Part shown: positions 51,319-60,549 of the stretch, one piece after another | How positions within the stretch are numbered: the stretch's first letter is position 1 | Layout: the number at the start of each line of letters is the position of its first letter | The notes under the pieces: model-generated | The model's database searches: none | What the model saw: only the letters and a program-made list of their open reading frames with translations | What the model was told of the DNA's origin: nothing | Translations under genes and position numbers: made by a program | Source: Thomasclavelia spiroformis | GTDB lineage: Bacteria; Bacillota_I; Bacilli_A; Erysipelotrichales; Coprobacillaceae | Direction of reading: 5' to 3' | Assembly (NCBI GenBank): GCA_016901755.1 | Contig: JACJKV010000004.1 | Span: 1-64,000 of the forward strand | Length of the DNA stretch: 64,000 nucleotides

Positions 51319-51696
51319 ATGAGAAGAAAAGCAATGCTGGTGATAGCACTGATCATGATGATCATGAATGTCATGGTTTTTTTCTATTTAGATCAACTGC
51401 TTGTACAGGAAATCAGTGTTTATGTCATTCAGGTAGGGAGATATGATCAGCAGGAAAATGCCGATGCCATTATCACCAGACTTCAGGAACTGAATTATGA
51501 AGGATACTGTTATCAGGATGATAACTTTGTTGTTATTACACAAATAGTCAAAGATCATAAAGAAGCACAAACCATAGCGAAGGAAATTTCTGAACAAGGA
51601 ATTACCTGTGTAGTTAAGGAGTATCTGGTGGATAAGAAATATGAAGCAGATATTGATGATAAAAAATATGATAATATTTATAAGGAGTTGAAATAA
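51319..51696 (+). CDS. Membrane-anchored SPOR-like protein, positional SpoIIB equivalent
   Basis: This 125-residue protein has one membrane helix (MLVIALIMMIMNVMVFFYL) and a SPOR-like domain (SVYVIQVGRYDQQENADAIITRLQELNYEGYCYQDDNFVVITQIVKDHKEAQTIAKEI). SPOR domains bind denuded peptidoglycan at division septa. In Bacillus the SPOR protein SpoIIB, which acts in engulfment, sits just before maf-radC; here this gene precedes radC directly. It is shorter than SpoIIB. The last base of its stop is the A of the radC ATG. Confidence 0.65.
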   Translation: MRRKAMLVIALIMMIMNVMVFFYLDQLLVQEISVYVIQVGRYDQQENADAIITRLQELNYEGYCYQDDNFVVITQIVKDHKEAQTIAKEISEQGITCVVKEYLVDKKYEADIDDKKYDNIYKELK

Positions 51697-52376
51697 TGCT
51701 GAAATGTACATTGTATGAACAGCCTCGTGAAAAAGCGATTCGTTATGGAATTGAATCGCTGTCTAATCAGGAACTGCTTTCGGTGATATTAAGAACTGGT
51801 AATAAAGATATGTCGGTGATGAATCTGGCGGGTTTTGTTCTGGAAGAAATAGGTGGATTTGCACATTTGAAGGATATGGATTATCATCAGCTGATCAAGA
51901 TCAAGGGAATTAAACAGGCTAAGGCGGTTGAACTGTTAGCCAGTGTAGAACTGGCCAAACGGATGCAGGAATACGACGATAACAGATATGTCATTCATGA
52001 TCCTTTTGATGGTTACCAGCTGGTTAAAAACAGACTGCTGTTTGAACAGCAGGAAAAAGTGATATTACTTTGTCTAAATGCTAAGCTGGAAGTGATTCAT
52101 GAACGTGTCTTATTTATCGGCAGTGAAAGTGTTGCTATGCTGGAGCCGAAAGAAGTGTTTCAGTATACTTTACGCTGTGGTGCCAGTCGCATTATTTTAA
52201 TACATAATCACCCTAGTGGTAATCCTCAGCCTTCGTTAGAAGATCGCGATATTACCCAGCGACTTTCATCAATGGCCAAGCAGCTGCAGATCGAGCTTAT
52301 TGATCATCTGATTATAGGACGACATTGTTTTTACAGTTTTGCTTCTGATGAAATCTATGATTGTAAAGGCAATTGA
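51696..52376 (+). CDS. radC: RadC-family JAMM-fold protein
   Basis: The 226 residues contain an N-terminal helix-hairpin-helix (LIKIKGIKQAKAVELLASVELAKRM) and the JAMM metal site (IILIHNHPSGNPQPSLEDRDIT). Despite its name its role in repair is not established. It lies before mreC as in Bacillus, but maf and mreB, which usually lie between, are absent. Confidence 0.92.
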   Translation: MLKCTLYEQPREKAIRYGIESLSNQELLSVILRTGNKDMSVMNLAGFVLEEIGGFAHLKDMDYHQLIKIKGIKQAKAVELLASVELAKRMQEYDDNRYVIHDPFDGYQLVKNRLLFEQQEKVILLCLNAKLEVIHERVLFIGSESVAMLEPKEVFQYTLRCGASRIILIHNHPSGNPQPSLEDRDITQRLSSMAKQLQIELIDHLIIGRHCFYSFASDEIYDCKGN

Positions 52377-52401
52377 TTTTTTTGTGTATTGACTATATAA
52401 T
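52373..52401 (+). promoter_or_regulatory. Promoter of mreC
   Basis: TTGATT (52373-52378) and TATAAT (52396-52401) with a 17-base spacer, overlapping the radC stop. Confidence 0.6.
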
Positions 52402-52423
52402 GAATGTTACTAGAGGTGATGCT

Positions 52424-53269
52424 ATGAATAACAGAAGAAAAAAAAGAAATCATAAAATTATCATTGGAGTTTTAAGTGCATTCATTGTATTAAGTATGTT
52501 TTCCTTTTTTATTGGTCGTAATCAAACGAGTATTGAAAAATTTTTGAGTACGAGCGTACAGACTGTGGAATATTATATTTTTAAAAAACCTCTAGCATTC
52601 GTTCAAGGAATTTTCAGTGAATATTATGAACTTAAAGATGTTTATGAAGAAAATGAACTGCTTAAAGAAAAGCTTGATTCCTATGCCAGTCTTGAATCTG
52701 AAAATGAGGTTTTAAATTCAGAAGTAGAAAAACTAAAGAAACTGACTGAAATAGATTATTTGCCAAGTGAATATCAGACTAAAATAGCTGGTGTCCAAAC
52801 TAGAGATCAGACCAACTGGAATGATGAAATCATTATTGATTCAGGAAGTCTAAACAGTATTGAAGAAGGAATGGTCGTTTGTGATGCCAAAGGAATGGTA
52901 GGAACCGTGACATCGGTGAATGAACTGACAGCGACAGTTTCGCTTTTGACAACTGAAAAAACAGTTAATAAAATTCCTGTTATGATCCTTAATGGTGAAG
53001 AAACGGTTTATGGACTGATTGAAAGCTATAATGTCAATAATGGTTATATAGATATGACTTTATTAAGTAAGATGGATAAACTGGAAAAAGACGCCAAAGT
53101 ATATACATCAGGATTAGGTGGCGAAGGTAAAAGTCCTAAAGGTATTTATATTGGAAAAGCTAAAGAGCTTTATACTAAAAGTGATGGGACGACTACTTCA
53201 GTACGTATTAAACCAGCTGCTGATTTTGAAGATCTGTCTTTTGTCATCGTTGTGAAAAAAAGGAATTGA
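52424..53269 (+). CDS. mreC: Cell-shape protein MreC
   Basis: MreC links the cytoskeleton to wall synthesis in rod-shaped cells. It has an N-terminal membrane helix (IIIGVLSAFIVLSMFSFFIG), a coiled coil (LKDVYEENELLKEKLDSYASLESENEVLNSEVEKLKKL, about 75-112) and the beta-domain with NDEIIIDSGSLNSIEEGMVV. Length 281. ATG 52424 follows AGAGGTGA. mreB must lie elsewhere. Confidence 0.92.
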   Translation: MNNRRKKRNHKIIIGVLSAFIVLSMFSFFIGRNQTSIEKFLSTSVQTVEYYIFKKPLAFVQGIFSEYYELKDVYEENELLKEKLDSYASLESENEVLNSEVEKLKKLTEIDYLPSEYQTKIAGVQTRDQTNWNDEIIIDSGSLNSIEEGMVVCDAKGMVGTVTSVNELTATVSLLTTEKTVNKIPVMILNGEETVYGLIESYNVNNGYIDMTLLSKMDKLEKDAKVYTSGLGGEGKSPKGIYIGKAKELYTKSDGTTTSVRIKPAADFEDLSFVIVVKKRN

Positions 53270-53270
53270 T

Positions 53271-53798
53271 ATGATGAAAAACAGGTTAACTCATTCACTG
53301 GTCGTGATGTTTTTTAGTTTCATGGCTGACAGTCTGTTGCGTTATTATTTACCAAACGATCTGTTAAAGACAGGTTTGACAATAGTTTCTTATATTGGTG
53401 TCATGATGTTTACTTTTTTAAATAATGATATCGATGAAGAAAGACGTTATTTTTTTGCTTTGGTCTGTGGTGTGTACTATAGTGTGATTTATGGCGATTC
53501 GGTCTTCATTTATATGATTTTATTTTTGGTTTATGCTTTTATAGGTAAACAATATATGAAAAAAGCAACTTTTACATATTTTGAAGCGTTAGCCATAGTT
53601 GTTTTGACAATTTTCATACAGGAAAGTGTGTTATATTTGTTGATGTGGATGACAGGTATAACAAAATTGTTCATAATTACATTTATTGTATGGAGGTTAT
53701 TACCGACATTGCTTTTTAATGCTGTTATTTTCAATATTGTGTATATCGTTCACGATAAAATTAAGCTAGAAGGTGATGTGGATGTATATTTTAGTTAA
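53271..53798 (+). CDS. mreD: Cell-shape protein MreD
   Basis: This 175-residue membrane protein has about five helices and directly follows mreC. Sequence is poorly conserved as usual for MreD; the call rests on position, size and topology (SLVVMFFSFMADSLLRYYLPN... IVWRLLPTLLFNAVIFNIVY). It overlaps minC by 17 bases. ATG at 53274 is an alternative start. Confidence 0.8.
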   Translation: MMKNRLTHSLVVMFFSFMADSLLRYYLPNDLLKTGLTIVSYIGVMMFTFLNNDIDEERRYFFALVCGVYYSVIYGDSVFIYMILFLVYAFIGKQYMKKATFTYFEALAIVVLTIFIQESVLYLLMWMTGITKLFIITFIVWRLLPTLLFNAVIFNIVYIVHDKIKLEGDVDVYFS

Positions 53799-54357
53799 AA
53801 ATTATAATGGACGTCTGATTTTTATCTGTGATGATCAGATACAGTTTGACAGGCTTTTAAATGAACTGACAAGTCTTCTGAAAAAATCTTTTTTTAAACA
53901 TAAAGATTTTTTTCCGAAGGCTTTTTTTGATTTTAAAAGTCGAATTATCAGTGAAGAAGATATGTTGGCTCTGTTTCGCTGTTTAATTGAAACAAAATGC
54001 ATTATATTCGGTGGTTTTGTCAAAGAGCCAAAAAATGAGGATAAAAAAATAAAAGTTATCAATGGTTCAATTCATGGCGGTGAAGTTCTTTATATTGATG
54101 AAGATACGCTGATTACGGGTGCTGTCAATCCGGGAGCGATTATTTATTTAAAAGCCAGGCTCTATATTTTAAAAGAAGTTTATGGGACGATTGAAGGCAT
54201 TCATGAAACCGCTCAGATTTACAGTAAATATTTTAAAAATGCAACAATTCGTTTTTTTGGAAAATCTATACATAATTTTACAAGTTTTACAATGAGCGTT
54301 CTATATTATAAAGATAATGAAATTGTTTGTGATAAGGAGGAATCAGTCAATGTCTAG
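53782..54357 (+). CDS. minC: Septum-site inhibitor MinC
   Basis: MinC blocks FtsZ ring formation near the poles together with MinD. The C-terminal beta-helix is evident (SIHGGEVLYIDEDTLITGAVNPGAIIYLKARLYILKEVYGTIEGI), with the N-terminal FtsZ-interacting domain before it. Length 191. ATG 53782 lies 6 bases after AAGGTGAT; earlier in-frame starts would overlap that site. It overlaps minD by 8 bases. No minE or divIVA is in the window. Confidence 0.85.
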   Translation: MYILVKNYNGRLIFICDDQIQFDRLLNELTSLLKKSFFKHKDFFPKAFFDFKSRIISEEDMLALFRCLIETKCIIFGGFVKEPKNEDKKIKVINGSIHGGEVLYIDEDTLITGAVNPGAIIYLKARLYILKEVYGTIEGIHETAQIYSKYFKNATIRFFGKSIHNFTSFTMSVLYYKDNEIVCDKEESVNV

Positions 54358-55129
54358 AATAATAGCGATTACTTCTGGTAAAGGTGGTGTCGGTAAAAGC
54401 AGTATCAGTGTCAATCTGGCCATGGCTTTGGCACATCATCATTATAAAGTATGTCTGATTGATGGCGATTTTGGTTTAAAGAATCTTGATGTCATGATGG
54501 GGCTGGAAAATCGGGTGGTTTATGATCTGAATGATGTTATTGCCGGACGATGCGATCTTTCGCAGGTACTGGTCAAAGACAAAAGAGAAGATCAGCTGTT
54601 TTTATTGCCAGCATGCAAATCATTGTCGTTTCAGAATCTTGATGCAGCAGTGATGGCAGCATTGATCAAATATCTGGAGACGGATTTTGATTTTATCCTG
54701 ATTGACAGTCCAGCAGGAATAGAACAGGGATTTAATTATGCAACGAGCATCGCTGATGAAGCGATCGTGGTTGTCAATCTTGATTTGGCTACATTAAGAG
54801 ATAATGACAGAGTTGTCGGTTTACTGATGAAAAGGAATATTCATCAGATTTCGATGATCATCAACAGAGTCAATGTGGCAGATATTGAAGAAGGGCGTTC
54901 TTTAAGAATTGAAGATGCCAGTGAAATCCTGGCTTTACCGCTTTTAGGGGTGGTTTATGATGATCATGAGATGATCGAAGCGAATAATCGCGGGCGTCCT
55001 ATTTATATGGAAAAGGGTCATTTACTGCATCAGTGTTTTCATAATATTGTGTTAAGGATTTTAGGCCAGGATGTTGAAATTACAAAATACAGGAAAAGAA
55101 ATTTACTGACTCGTATCTTTTTGGGATAA
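54350..55129 (+). CDS. minD: Septum-site ATPase MinD
   Basis: MinD recruits MinC to the membrane. The deviant Walker A is SGKGGVGKSS with the signature Lys, followed by GDFGLKNLDVMMGLENRVVYDL and FILIDSPAGIEQGF. The C-terminal amphipathic membrane-targeting helix is seen as YRKRNLLTRIFLG. Length 259. ATG 54350 follows AAGGAGG. Confidence 0.95.
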   Translation: MSRIIAITSGKGGVGKSSISVNLAMALAHHHYKVCLIDGDFGLKNLDVMMGLENRVVYDLNDVIAGRCDLSQVLVKDKREDQLFLLPACKSLSFQNLDAAVMAALIKYLETDFDFILIDSPAGIEQGFNYATSIADEAIVVVNLDLATLRDNDRVVGLLMKRNIHQISMIINRVNVADIEEGRSLRIEDASEILALPLLGVVYDDHEMIEANNRGRPIYMEKGHLLHQCFHNIVLRILGQDVEITKYRKRNLLTRIFLG

Positions 55130-55140
55130 ATTCATATGAT
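55112..55140 (+). promoter_or_regulatory. Possible sigma-E-like promoter for the spoIVFA/FB pair
   Basis: CGTATCT (55112-55118) and CATATGAT (55133-55140), 14 bases apart. It is weaker than those before gerM and spoVID but in the expected place. Confidence 0.3.
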
Positions 55141-55155
55141 GTAATGGGTGATATC

Positions 55156-55710
55156 ATGTCTGATATAGATGAAGTCAGAAAAAGAATTGAAAAAAGAAAA
55201 AAACCATTAACAACAGCTCATTTTAATAAATTATATAATGGAATGATACGTATCATGATATTAATGATCGTTGTTATTGGTTCTATGATCGTTACGAATG
55301 ATAATAAGCTGCAAAGTCAGATTTTTGACAGCCGATATGTAAAACAGTTCGTGACTTTCATTTCGCAAAGTGTTTACAGTTTTTTGCCAGAAGACACAAA
55401 AGTCAGTCAGCAGGTGATTTATCAAGGTGGCGAAGATGATCTCTATAGTGCTGATAGCAATCAGGTGCTTGCTTTTGGCAAGGGAAAAGTGATCAAGGTA
55501 GAAAAAAATGATGATGCACTGGGAAATTATATCATTGTCTTAGATCATCAGGATGTAGAAATCACTTTTGGTCATTTAAAAGAGATCCAGGTAAAACTTT
55601 ATGATGAAGTGAACGAAGGATCAGTTTTAGCTACTTACGAAGACAGGTTTTCAATGACTTTTGAACAGTTTGGTCAACAAATCACATATCAGGATTTTCA
55701 GGGGATGTAA
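55156..55710 (+). CDS. spoIVFA: SpoIVFA-like membrane protein with degenerate M23 domain
   Basis: The 184 residues have a charged N-terminus, one membrane helix (MIRIMILMIVVIGSMIV) and a C-terminal M23/LytM-type fold (VLAFGKGKVIKVEKNDDALGNYIIVLDHQDVEITFGHLKEIQVKLYDEVNEGSVLA). Of the metal ligands only the FGHL His is clearly kept, so it is not an active peptidase, as in SpoIVFA, which holds the protease SpoIVFB inactive until engulfment. It is followed by the SpoIVFB-like gene after 1 base. ATG 55156 has GGTGAT upstream. Confidence 0.75.
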   Translation: MSDIDEVRKRIEKRKKPLTTAHFNKLYNGMIRIMILMIVVIGSMIVTNDNKLQSQIFDSRYVKQFVTFISQSVYSFLPEDTKVSQQVIYQGGEDDLYSADSNQVLAFGKGKVIKVEKNDDALGNYIIVLDHQDVEITFGHLKEIQVKLYDEVNEGSVLATYEDRFSMTFEQFGQQITYQDFQGM

Positions 55711-55711
55711 A

Positions 55712-56416
55712 ATGAAGATACATCCCTTTACCATTGTTTATCTGCTTTTCGCATTTTATTTTCGAATGAGTGAATATCTGGTTTTTTTGCTGTTTTCTTT
55801 GCTGCATGAAACCGGACATTATCTTCTGGCCTGTTATTTTGATTTTGAAATAGATCATATTGAGGTATTGCCTTTTGGAGCCTTTTTGTCACTCAAAGAT
55901 TTTGGCAGGCATCTGGTGAAAGAAGAACTGCTGATGCTATGCGCTGGGCCATTAGTCAATATGGTATTTATAGTGCTTTTTTATTTCATGGGCCAAAGTC
56001 AGTTGCTTAAGATCAATGTTTTTATCGCACTGTTTAATCTTTTACCGATTTATCCTTTGGATGGTGCTAAAATATGTCAGCTGCTGTTTTCATATTTTAT
56101 GGATTATCGCTATACGTTTTTTTTACAGATCAGGATTTCGCTGCTGCTGATTGCTTTTGGATTTTTGAGTTTAAAAGCACTGGGACGTCTGATCGTACTG
56201 TTTTATCTTTTTTATCACAATATCCTGTATATTAAAGAATATCGCATCAGTTTAATAGAAACCATACTGGCGGATCATTATCATAAAAAGAAAATGAAGG
56301 TACATCATCAGCTTAAATATTATCGTCCCTATGATAATTATTATCTTATCAATGGACAAATATATGATTTTGAGACAGTGAAGATTAATTTGATTAAATC
56401 AATGAAATCACATTGA
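55712..56416 (+). CDS. spoIVFB: SpoIVFB-like intramembrane metalloprotease
   Basis: This 234-residue membrane protein is a site-2-type protease: LLHETGHYLLA holds the HExxH zinc motif and NLLPIYPLDGAKI the third ligand Asp. In Bacillus SpoIVFB releases active sigma-K from its pro-form in the mother cell. With its SpoIVFA-like neighbour and a GerE gene with a sigma-K-like promoter in the same window, the same pathway is likely here. ATG 55712 follows GGGGATG. Confidence 0.88.
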   Translation: MKIHPFTIVYLLFAFYFRMSEYLVFLLFSLLHETGHYLLACYFDFEIDHIEVLPFGAFLSLKDFGRHLVKEELLMLCAGPLVNMVFIVLFYFMGQSQLLKINVFIALFNLLPIYPLDGAKICQLLFSYFMDYRYTFFLQIRISLLLIAFGFLSLKALGRLIVLFYLFYHNILYIKEYRISLIETILADHYHKKKMKVHHQLKYYRPYDNYYLINGQIYDFETVKINLIKSMKSH

Positions 56417-56441
56417 CTTTCATATTGAAAAAGTTTATAAT
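56413..56441 (+). promoter_or_regulatory. Near-consensus promoter of rplU-prp-rpmA
   Basis: TTGACT (56413-56418) and TATAAT (56436-56441) with a 17-base spacer, overlapping the spoIVFB stop codon. Confidence 0.8.
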
Positions 56442-56446
56442 GCACT

Positions 56447-56546
56447 TGTTGTAGACCTCTAGACTACAACCGCACATAAGAGGTAATAAATGCGAGATGC
56501 TGCCTTGGTTGGCGAGTCTTAGAAATATTTTATAGGAGGTGCGGAT
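56447..56546 (+). promoter_or_regulatory. Ribosomal protein L21 leader
   Basis: The 100-base leader has a GTTGTAG/CTACAAC hairpin (56448-56454 and 56464-56470). CCGCAC (56470-56475) can pair with GTGCGG (56539-56544), which abuts the rplU ribosome site AGGAGG. This is the layout of the known Firmicute L21 leader, which lets ribosomal protein control its own translation. Confidence 0.75.
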
Positions 56547-56858
56547 ATGTACGCAATTATTGAAACAGGTGGAAAACAAATTAAAGTTGAAACTGGTGAT
56601 GTTATTTTTGTAGAAAAATTAGAAGTAGAAGCAGGAGAAACTTATACTTTTGATAAAGTATTATTAGTTGGAGATGAAACAGTATCAATCGGAACTCCTT
56701 ATGTTGAAGGTGCTACTGTTGAAGCTACTGTTGAAAAACAGGGAAAAGAAAAGAAAGTAACTATCTACAAATATAATCCAAAAAAACATTATCATAAAAA
56801 ACAAGGTCATAGACAGCCTTACACAAAATTAGTTGTTAACGCTATTAATGTTAAATAA
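56547..56858 (+). CDS. rplU: Ribosomal protein L21
   Basis: This 103-residue 50S protein reads [18 protein letters not shown] at the start and [17 protein letters not shown] near the end, both highly conserved. Its TAA overlaps the ATG of prp. Confidence 0.96.
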   Translation: MYAIIETGGKQIKVETGDVIFVEKLEVEAGETYTFDKVLLVGDETVSIGTPYVEGATVEATVEKQGKEKKVTIYKYNPKKHYHKKQGHRQPYTKLVVNAINVK

Positions 56859-57181
56859 TGATTAGAGTCAATGTTTTTAAAAAATCTCATCGTATTACGA
56901 AAGTAACGATCAGGGGACACGCTGAATCTGATGAATATGGCAAGGATCTGGTTTGTGCTGGAGTCAGTGCTATAGCGACTGGAATCTGTAATACTATTGC
57001 AGAAAAAGGTTATTTAGAGAAAAAGATGTGTTCAATTGAGCTGAAAAATGGTAATATAGTGATAGATATTCTAGATAATGATGAGACTTTGCAGGTGATA
57101 CTAGAGACACTTGAAATAAGTTTAAGATCATTTGAAGATAATTACCATGAATTTATAAAGATAACCTATAAGGAGGAATAA
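56858..57181 (+). CDS. prp: Ribosomal-processing cysteine protease Prp
   Basis: Prp removes the N-terminal extension of ribosomal protein L27 in Firmicutes, and of some phage head proteins. The catalytic His and Cys lie in [23 protein letters not shown]. The 107-residue length and place between rplU and rpmA are as in Bacillus ysxB. Its substrate site is present in rpmA just downstream and also in the prophage scaffold at 2397. Confidence 0.93.
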   Translation: MIRVNVFKKSHRITKVTIRGHAESDEYGKDLVCAGVSAIATGICNTIAEKGYLEKKMCSIELKNGNIVIDILDNDETLQVILETLEISLRSFEDNYHEFIKITYKEE

Positions 57182-57185
57182 AATA

Positions 57186-57470
57186 ATGATGTTCAAATTA
57201 GATTTACAATTATTCGCTTCTAAAAAAGGGGTTGGATCTACTAAAAACGGTCGTGACTCTGAAGCAAAAAGATTAGGAGCTAAATTAGCAGATGGACAAT
57301 TCGCTCGTGCTGGATCTATTATTTATAGACAAAGAGGAACTAAAATTCATCCAGGTACTAATGTAGGTAAAGGTGGAGATGACACTTTATTTGCTAAATG
57401 CGATGGAATTGTTAAATTTGAAAGAATGGGAAAAGATAGAAAGAAAGTTTCAGTTTACCCAGCTGCATAA
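57186..57470 (+). CDS. rpmA: Ribosomal protein L27 with cleavable N-terminus
   Basis: After [11 protein letters not shown] comes the mature L27 start [22 protein letters not shown]. The extension blocks the peptidyl-transferase centre until Prp removes it. ATG at 57186 or 57189 can serve; homologues suggest the second, the ribosome site (AGGAGG, 57171-57176) slightly favours the first. 94 or 93 residues. Confidence 0.96.
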   Translation: MMFKLDLQLFASKKGVGSTKNGRDSEAKRLGAKLADGQFARAGSIIYRQRGTKIHPGTNVGKGGDDTLFAKCDGIVKFERMGKDRKKVSVYPAA

Positions 57471-57471
57471 T

Positions 57472-57500
57472 TGAATCCCTGAAAAGGGATTTTTTTCTTG
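57472..57500 (+). terminator. Terminator of rplU-prp-rpmA
   Basis: AATCCCT (57474-57480) and AGGGATT (57485-57491), then T-run. Confidence 0.8.
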
Positions 57501-57516
57501 GAAAAGAGGTGGAATC

Positions 57517-58797
57517 ATGCAATTTATAGATAAAGCAAAAATTTATATAGAAGCAGGTAAAGGTGGCGATGGAACCGTTGCTTTTAGACGTGAGGCTCAT
57601 GTTCCTAAAGGCGGACCTGCTGGTGGTGATGGTGGAAAAGGAGGAAGCATCATCTTTGAAGCGACTCATTCATTATCAACGCTTTTAGATCTGAAATATA
57701 AACGTGTTTATAAAGCTCGTGCCGGTGGTAACGGAATGGCCAAAAAGATGCACGGGGCCGATGCTCAGGATCTGCTGATCAAAGTGCCAGTGGGAACTGT
57801 AATTACGAATGTTGAAACTGGTAAGATCATGGCTGATTTAACAGAAGACCATCAAAGAGTTGTTCTGGCTAAAGGAGGACGTGGTGGTCGTGGCAATGCC
57901 CGTTTTGCAACTTCGCGTAATCCGGCGCCACAAATCTGTGAAAGAGGCGAACCAGGTGAAAAATTTGATGTCAGCTGCGAATTAAAACTGTTGGCAGATG
58001 TAGGACTGGTTGGTTTTCCATCAGTTGGAAAGTCAACGTTGCTTTCGGTTGTTTCACGTGCCCGTCCTGAAATTGCTGATTATCATTTTACGACGATCGT
58101 TCCTAATTTGGGTGTAGTTCAGGTTAAAGATGGCCGCAGTTTTGTTATGGCCGATTTACCAGGACTGATCGAAGGAGCGAGTCAGGGAAAAGGTTTAGGA
58201 CATCAGTTTTTAAGACATATTGAAAGATGTCGTGTCATTGTCCATATCATTGATATGGGCTGTGAAGAAGGCAGAGATCCATATGAAGATTACTGTACGA
58301 TCAATAACGAGTTAGGTCAGTATCAGTATCGCCTGCTGGAAAGACCACAGATCGTTGTTGCTAATAAAATGGATGAAGAGGGCGCTGAAGAAAATTTAAG
58401 GATCTTTAAGGAAAAAGTGGGTGAAGACGTCAAAGTATTCCCAATTTCTGCTATTATTCATGATGGTGTTGATCAGGTTTTATATGCGGTTGCTGATGCT
58501 TTAGAAACAGCACCTCAATTTGATATGATCGAAGCTGAAGAAAATACTGTTGTGTATAATTTTGAAGAAGAAGAGGCACCATTTACAATTCATAATCATG
58601 GAAATGGTCAATGGTCAGTTACTGGTAAGAAGATTGAACGTATGATTGCCATGACTTCACTGGTAAGTGATGATGCAATCAAGCGTTTATCAATTAAAAT
58701 GCGTAACATGGGAATTGATGAAGCTTTAAGAAATGCGGGATGTCAAAATGGTGATACTGTATCGATCCTTGATTTTGAATTTGAATTTTATGATTAA
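57517..58797 (+). CDS. obgE: GTPase ObgE/CgtA
   Basis: This 426-residue protein joins a glycine-rich Obg fold ([30 protein letters not shown]), a G domain (G1 [11 protein letters not shown]3 [10 protein letters not shown]4 NKMD) and the C-terminal OCT domain. It works in 50S assembly and stress response, and in Bacillus is needed to start sporulation. It follows rpmA; spo0B, which sits between them in Bacillus, is missing. Confidence 0.95.
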   Translation: MQFIDKAKIYIEAGKGGDGTVAFRREAHVPKGGPAGGDGGKGGSIIFEATHSLSTLLDLKYKRVYKARAGGNGMAKKMHGADAQDLLIKVPVGTVITNVETGKIMADLTEDHQRVVLAKGGRGGRGNARFATSRNPAPQICERGEPGEKFDVSCELKLLADVGLVGFPSVGKSTLLSVVSRARPEIADYHFTTIVPNLGVVQVKDGRSFVMADLPGLIEGASQGKGLGHQFLRHIERCRVIVHIIDMGCEEGRDPYEDYCTINNELGQYQYRLLERPQIVVANKMDEEGAEENLRIFKEKVGEDVKVFPISAIIHDGVDQVLYAVADALETAPQFDMIEAEENTVVYNFEEEEAPFTIHNHGNGQWSVTGKKIERMIAMTSLVSDDAIKRLSIKMRNMGIDEALRNAGCQNGDTVSILDFEFEFYD

Positions 58798-58803
58798 TGA
58801 TAT

Positions 58804-58836
58804 AGGCTGTCTTAAAAAGGCAGCTTTTTATTTTTG
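58804..58836 (+). terminator. Terminator of obgE
   Basis: GCTGTCTT (58806-58813) pairs with AAGGCAGC (58817-58824), with one G-T pair, followed by TTTTTATTTTT. Confidence 0.75.
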
Positions 58837-58861
58837 ATGCAATGTAGGATCAGCTCCTGGC

Positions 58862-58890
58862 TTTAAACAGCTAAAGAGTTATGTTATAAT
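58862..58890 (+). promoter_or_regulatory. Promoter of ruvAB
   Basis: TTTAAA (58862-58867) and TATAAT (58885-58890) with a 17-base spacer. Confidence 0.55.
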
Positions 58891-58974
58891 TGAAACAAAA
58901 TTGAAATAGAAGTGAAAAAAATATAAAACAGAAATCAGCTTATTCTGTTTTATAATATGTATAGGAGACATAGC

Positions 58975-59532
58975 GTGTATAGTTATATAAAAGGTTTGAT
59001 CACAGAAATTGAAAGAGATCATATCGTTGTAGAAAATAATGGAATAGGATATATGGTATATGTCAGCAATCCTTATGCTTTTACTAAAGGAAAAGAAACG
59101 ACTGTCTATCTCTATCAGCAGGTCAAGGATGATGGTATCTTTTTATTTGGTTTTCTGACAGTTGCGGAAAAAGATTTATTTTTAAAACTGATCATGGTCA
59201 AAGGAATTGGCTGTAAAAGTGCCTGTAATATGTTAGCCAGTGGTGATGTTGATGCCATATGCCAGGCCATTGAAAGTGGTAATATAGCTTATCTGAAGAA
59301 GATTCCTGGTATTGGTCCTAAGGCTGCAGGGCAGATCATTTTGGATCTGCAGGGCAAGGTAACAGGCAATAAGACTGCAGTTGTCAATGAACAGCTGGAA
59401 GAAGCCAGTGAAGTATTGCTGGCATTGGGTTATAAAAGACAGGAAGTTGACAAGGTCATTGCCTCTCTTTCGCAAAAGCAGATGGATACCAATGGCTATG
59501 TAAAAAAAGCATTAAGCATGCTGGTCAAATAA
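58975..59532 (+). CDS. ruvA: Holliday-junction protein RuvA
   Basis: RuvA binds four-way junctions and loads RuvB. The N-terminal OB fold begins YSYIKGLITEIERDHIVVENNGIGY; two helix-hairpin-helix motifs follow (IMVKGIGCKSACNML, LKKIPGIGPKAAGQIILDL), then the C-terminal RuvB-binding helices. The start is a GTG at 58975 after AGGAGA; the ATG at 58957 lies upstream of that ribosome site. 185 residues. Confidence 0.95.
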   Translation: MYSYIKGLITEIERDHIVVENNGIGYMVYVSNPYAFTKGKETTVYLYQQVKDDGIFLFGFLTVAEKDLFLKLIMVKGIGCKSACNMLASGDVDAICQAIESGNIAYLKKIPGIGPKAAGQIILDLQGKVTGNKTAVVNEQLEEASEVLLALGYKRQEVDKVIASLSQKQMDTNGYVKKALSMLVK

Positions 59533-59548
59533 AGGAGGTGCGTAAATA

Positions 59549-60535
59549 TTGAATGAAGTTTTGGATCCTCATGCAGTTGAAGATGAAGAAAGTTCACTTC
59601 GACCACATGATTTTAATGAATATATCGGACAAAGTAATTTAAAAGAAAATCTGAAAGTATTTGTAGGTGCAGCTAAGTTACGTGATGAATCTTTGGACCA
59701 TGTGCTGTTATATGGACCACCGGGTCTGGGAAAAACAACTATGTCAATGATCATTGCTCATGAAATGGGGACTAATATTAAAATTACGACAGGACCCAGC
59801 ATTGAAAAAACTGGTGATCTGGTAGCTATCCTGACGGCTTTGGAGCCAGGGGATGTTTTATTTATTGATGAGATTCACCGATTAAATAAAGTCGTTGAAG
59901 AAATTCTTTATCCAGCTATGGAAGATTTCTGTGTTGATGTAGTTATTGGTAAGGAAGCTTCGACCCGTTCGGTAAGAATTGACTTGCCTCCTTTTACTTT
60001 AGTTGGAGCAACGACCAGAGCTGGTGATTTATCAGCACCGTTGCGTGATCGTTTTGGTATCGTATCTAAGCTGGAATATTACAGTGAAGAAGAGCTGACC
60101 CAGATCATTGATCGTACCAGTAAGGTCTATGAAATGGAAATGGCACCTGAAGCGAAAGTAGAACTGGCAAGAAGAAGTCGTGGCACACCTCGTATAGCAA
60201 ATCGTCTTTTCCGCCGTGTAAGAGATTTTGCGCAGTTTTACGGTGATACGATCATAACTAAAGAGCGAACTATTGAAGCTCTGGAAAGACTGAAAGTTGA
60301 TGATCTGGGACTGGATGATGTCGATCATAAATATCTGCTGGGAATCATTCATCGTTTTCGTGGTGGACCGGTCGGCCTGGAAGCTATCGCTGCTTCAATT
60401 GGTGAAGAGCCACAGACACTTGAAGATGTCAATGAACCTTATCTGCTGCAAATAGGACTGATCAAGCGTACACCACGTGGCCGTATTGCTACCAGTGAAG
60501 CGTATAAGCATTTAAATATTAAACAAGAGATCTGA
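59549..60535 (+). CDS. ruvB: Holliday-junction branch-migration helicase RuvB
   Basis: RuvB is the AAA+ motor of branch migration. [21 protein letters not shown], Walker [10 protein letters not shown], Walker [11 protein letters not shown], sensor region [18 protein letters not shown], and the winged helix ([16 protein letters not shown]). 328 residues. The start is a TTG 10 bases after the strong AAAGGAGGTG; no ATG precedes the conserved region. Confidence 0.95.
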   Translation: MNEVLDPHAVEDEESSLRPHDFNEYIGQSNLKENLKVFVGAAKLRDESLDHVLLYGPPGLGKTTMSMIIAHEMGTNIKITTGPSIEKTGDLVAILTALEPGDVLFIDEIHRLNKVVEEILYPAMEDFCVDVVIGKEASTRSVRIDLPPFTLVGATTRAGDLSAPLRDRFGIVSKLEYYSEEELTQIIDRTSKVYEMEMAPEAKVELARRSRGTPRIANRLFRRVRDFAQFYGDTIITKERTIEALERLKVDDLGLDDVDHKYLLGIIHRFRGGPVGLEAIAASIGEEPQTLEDVNEPYLLQIGLIKRTPRGRIATSEAYKHLNIKQEI

Positions 60536-60549
60536 CTCTTGTTTTTTTT
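60521..60549 (+). terminator. Terminator of ruvAB directly before comEA
   Basis: ACAAGAG (60523-60529) and CTCTTGT (60536-60542), followed by T. The last T of the run touches the comEA start codon, and the ruvB stop lies in the loop. Confidence 0.8.
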
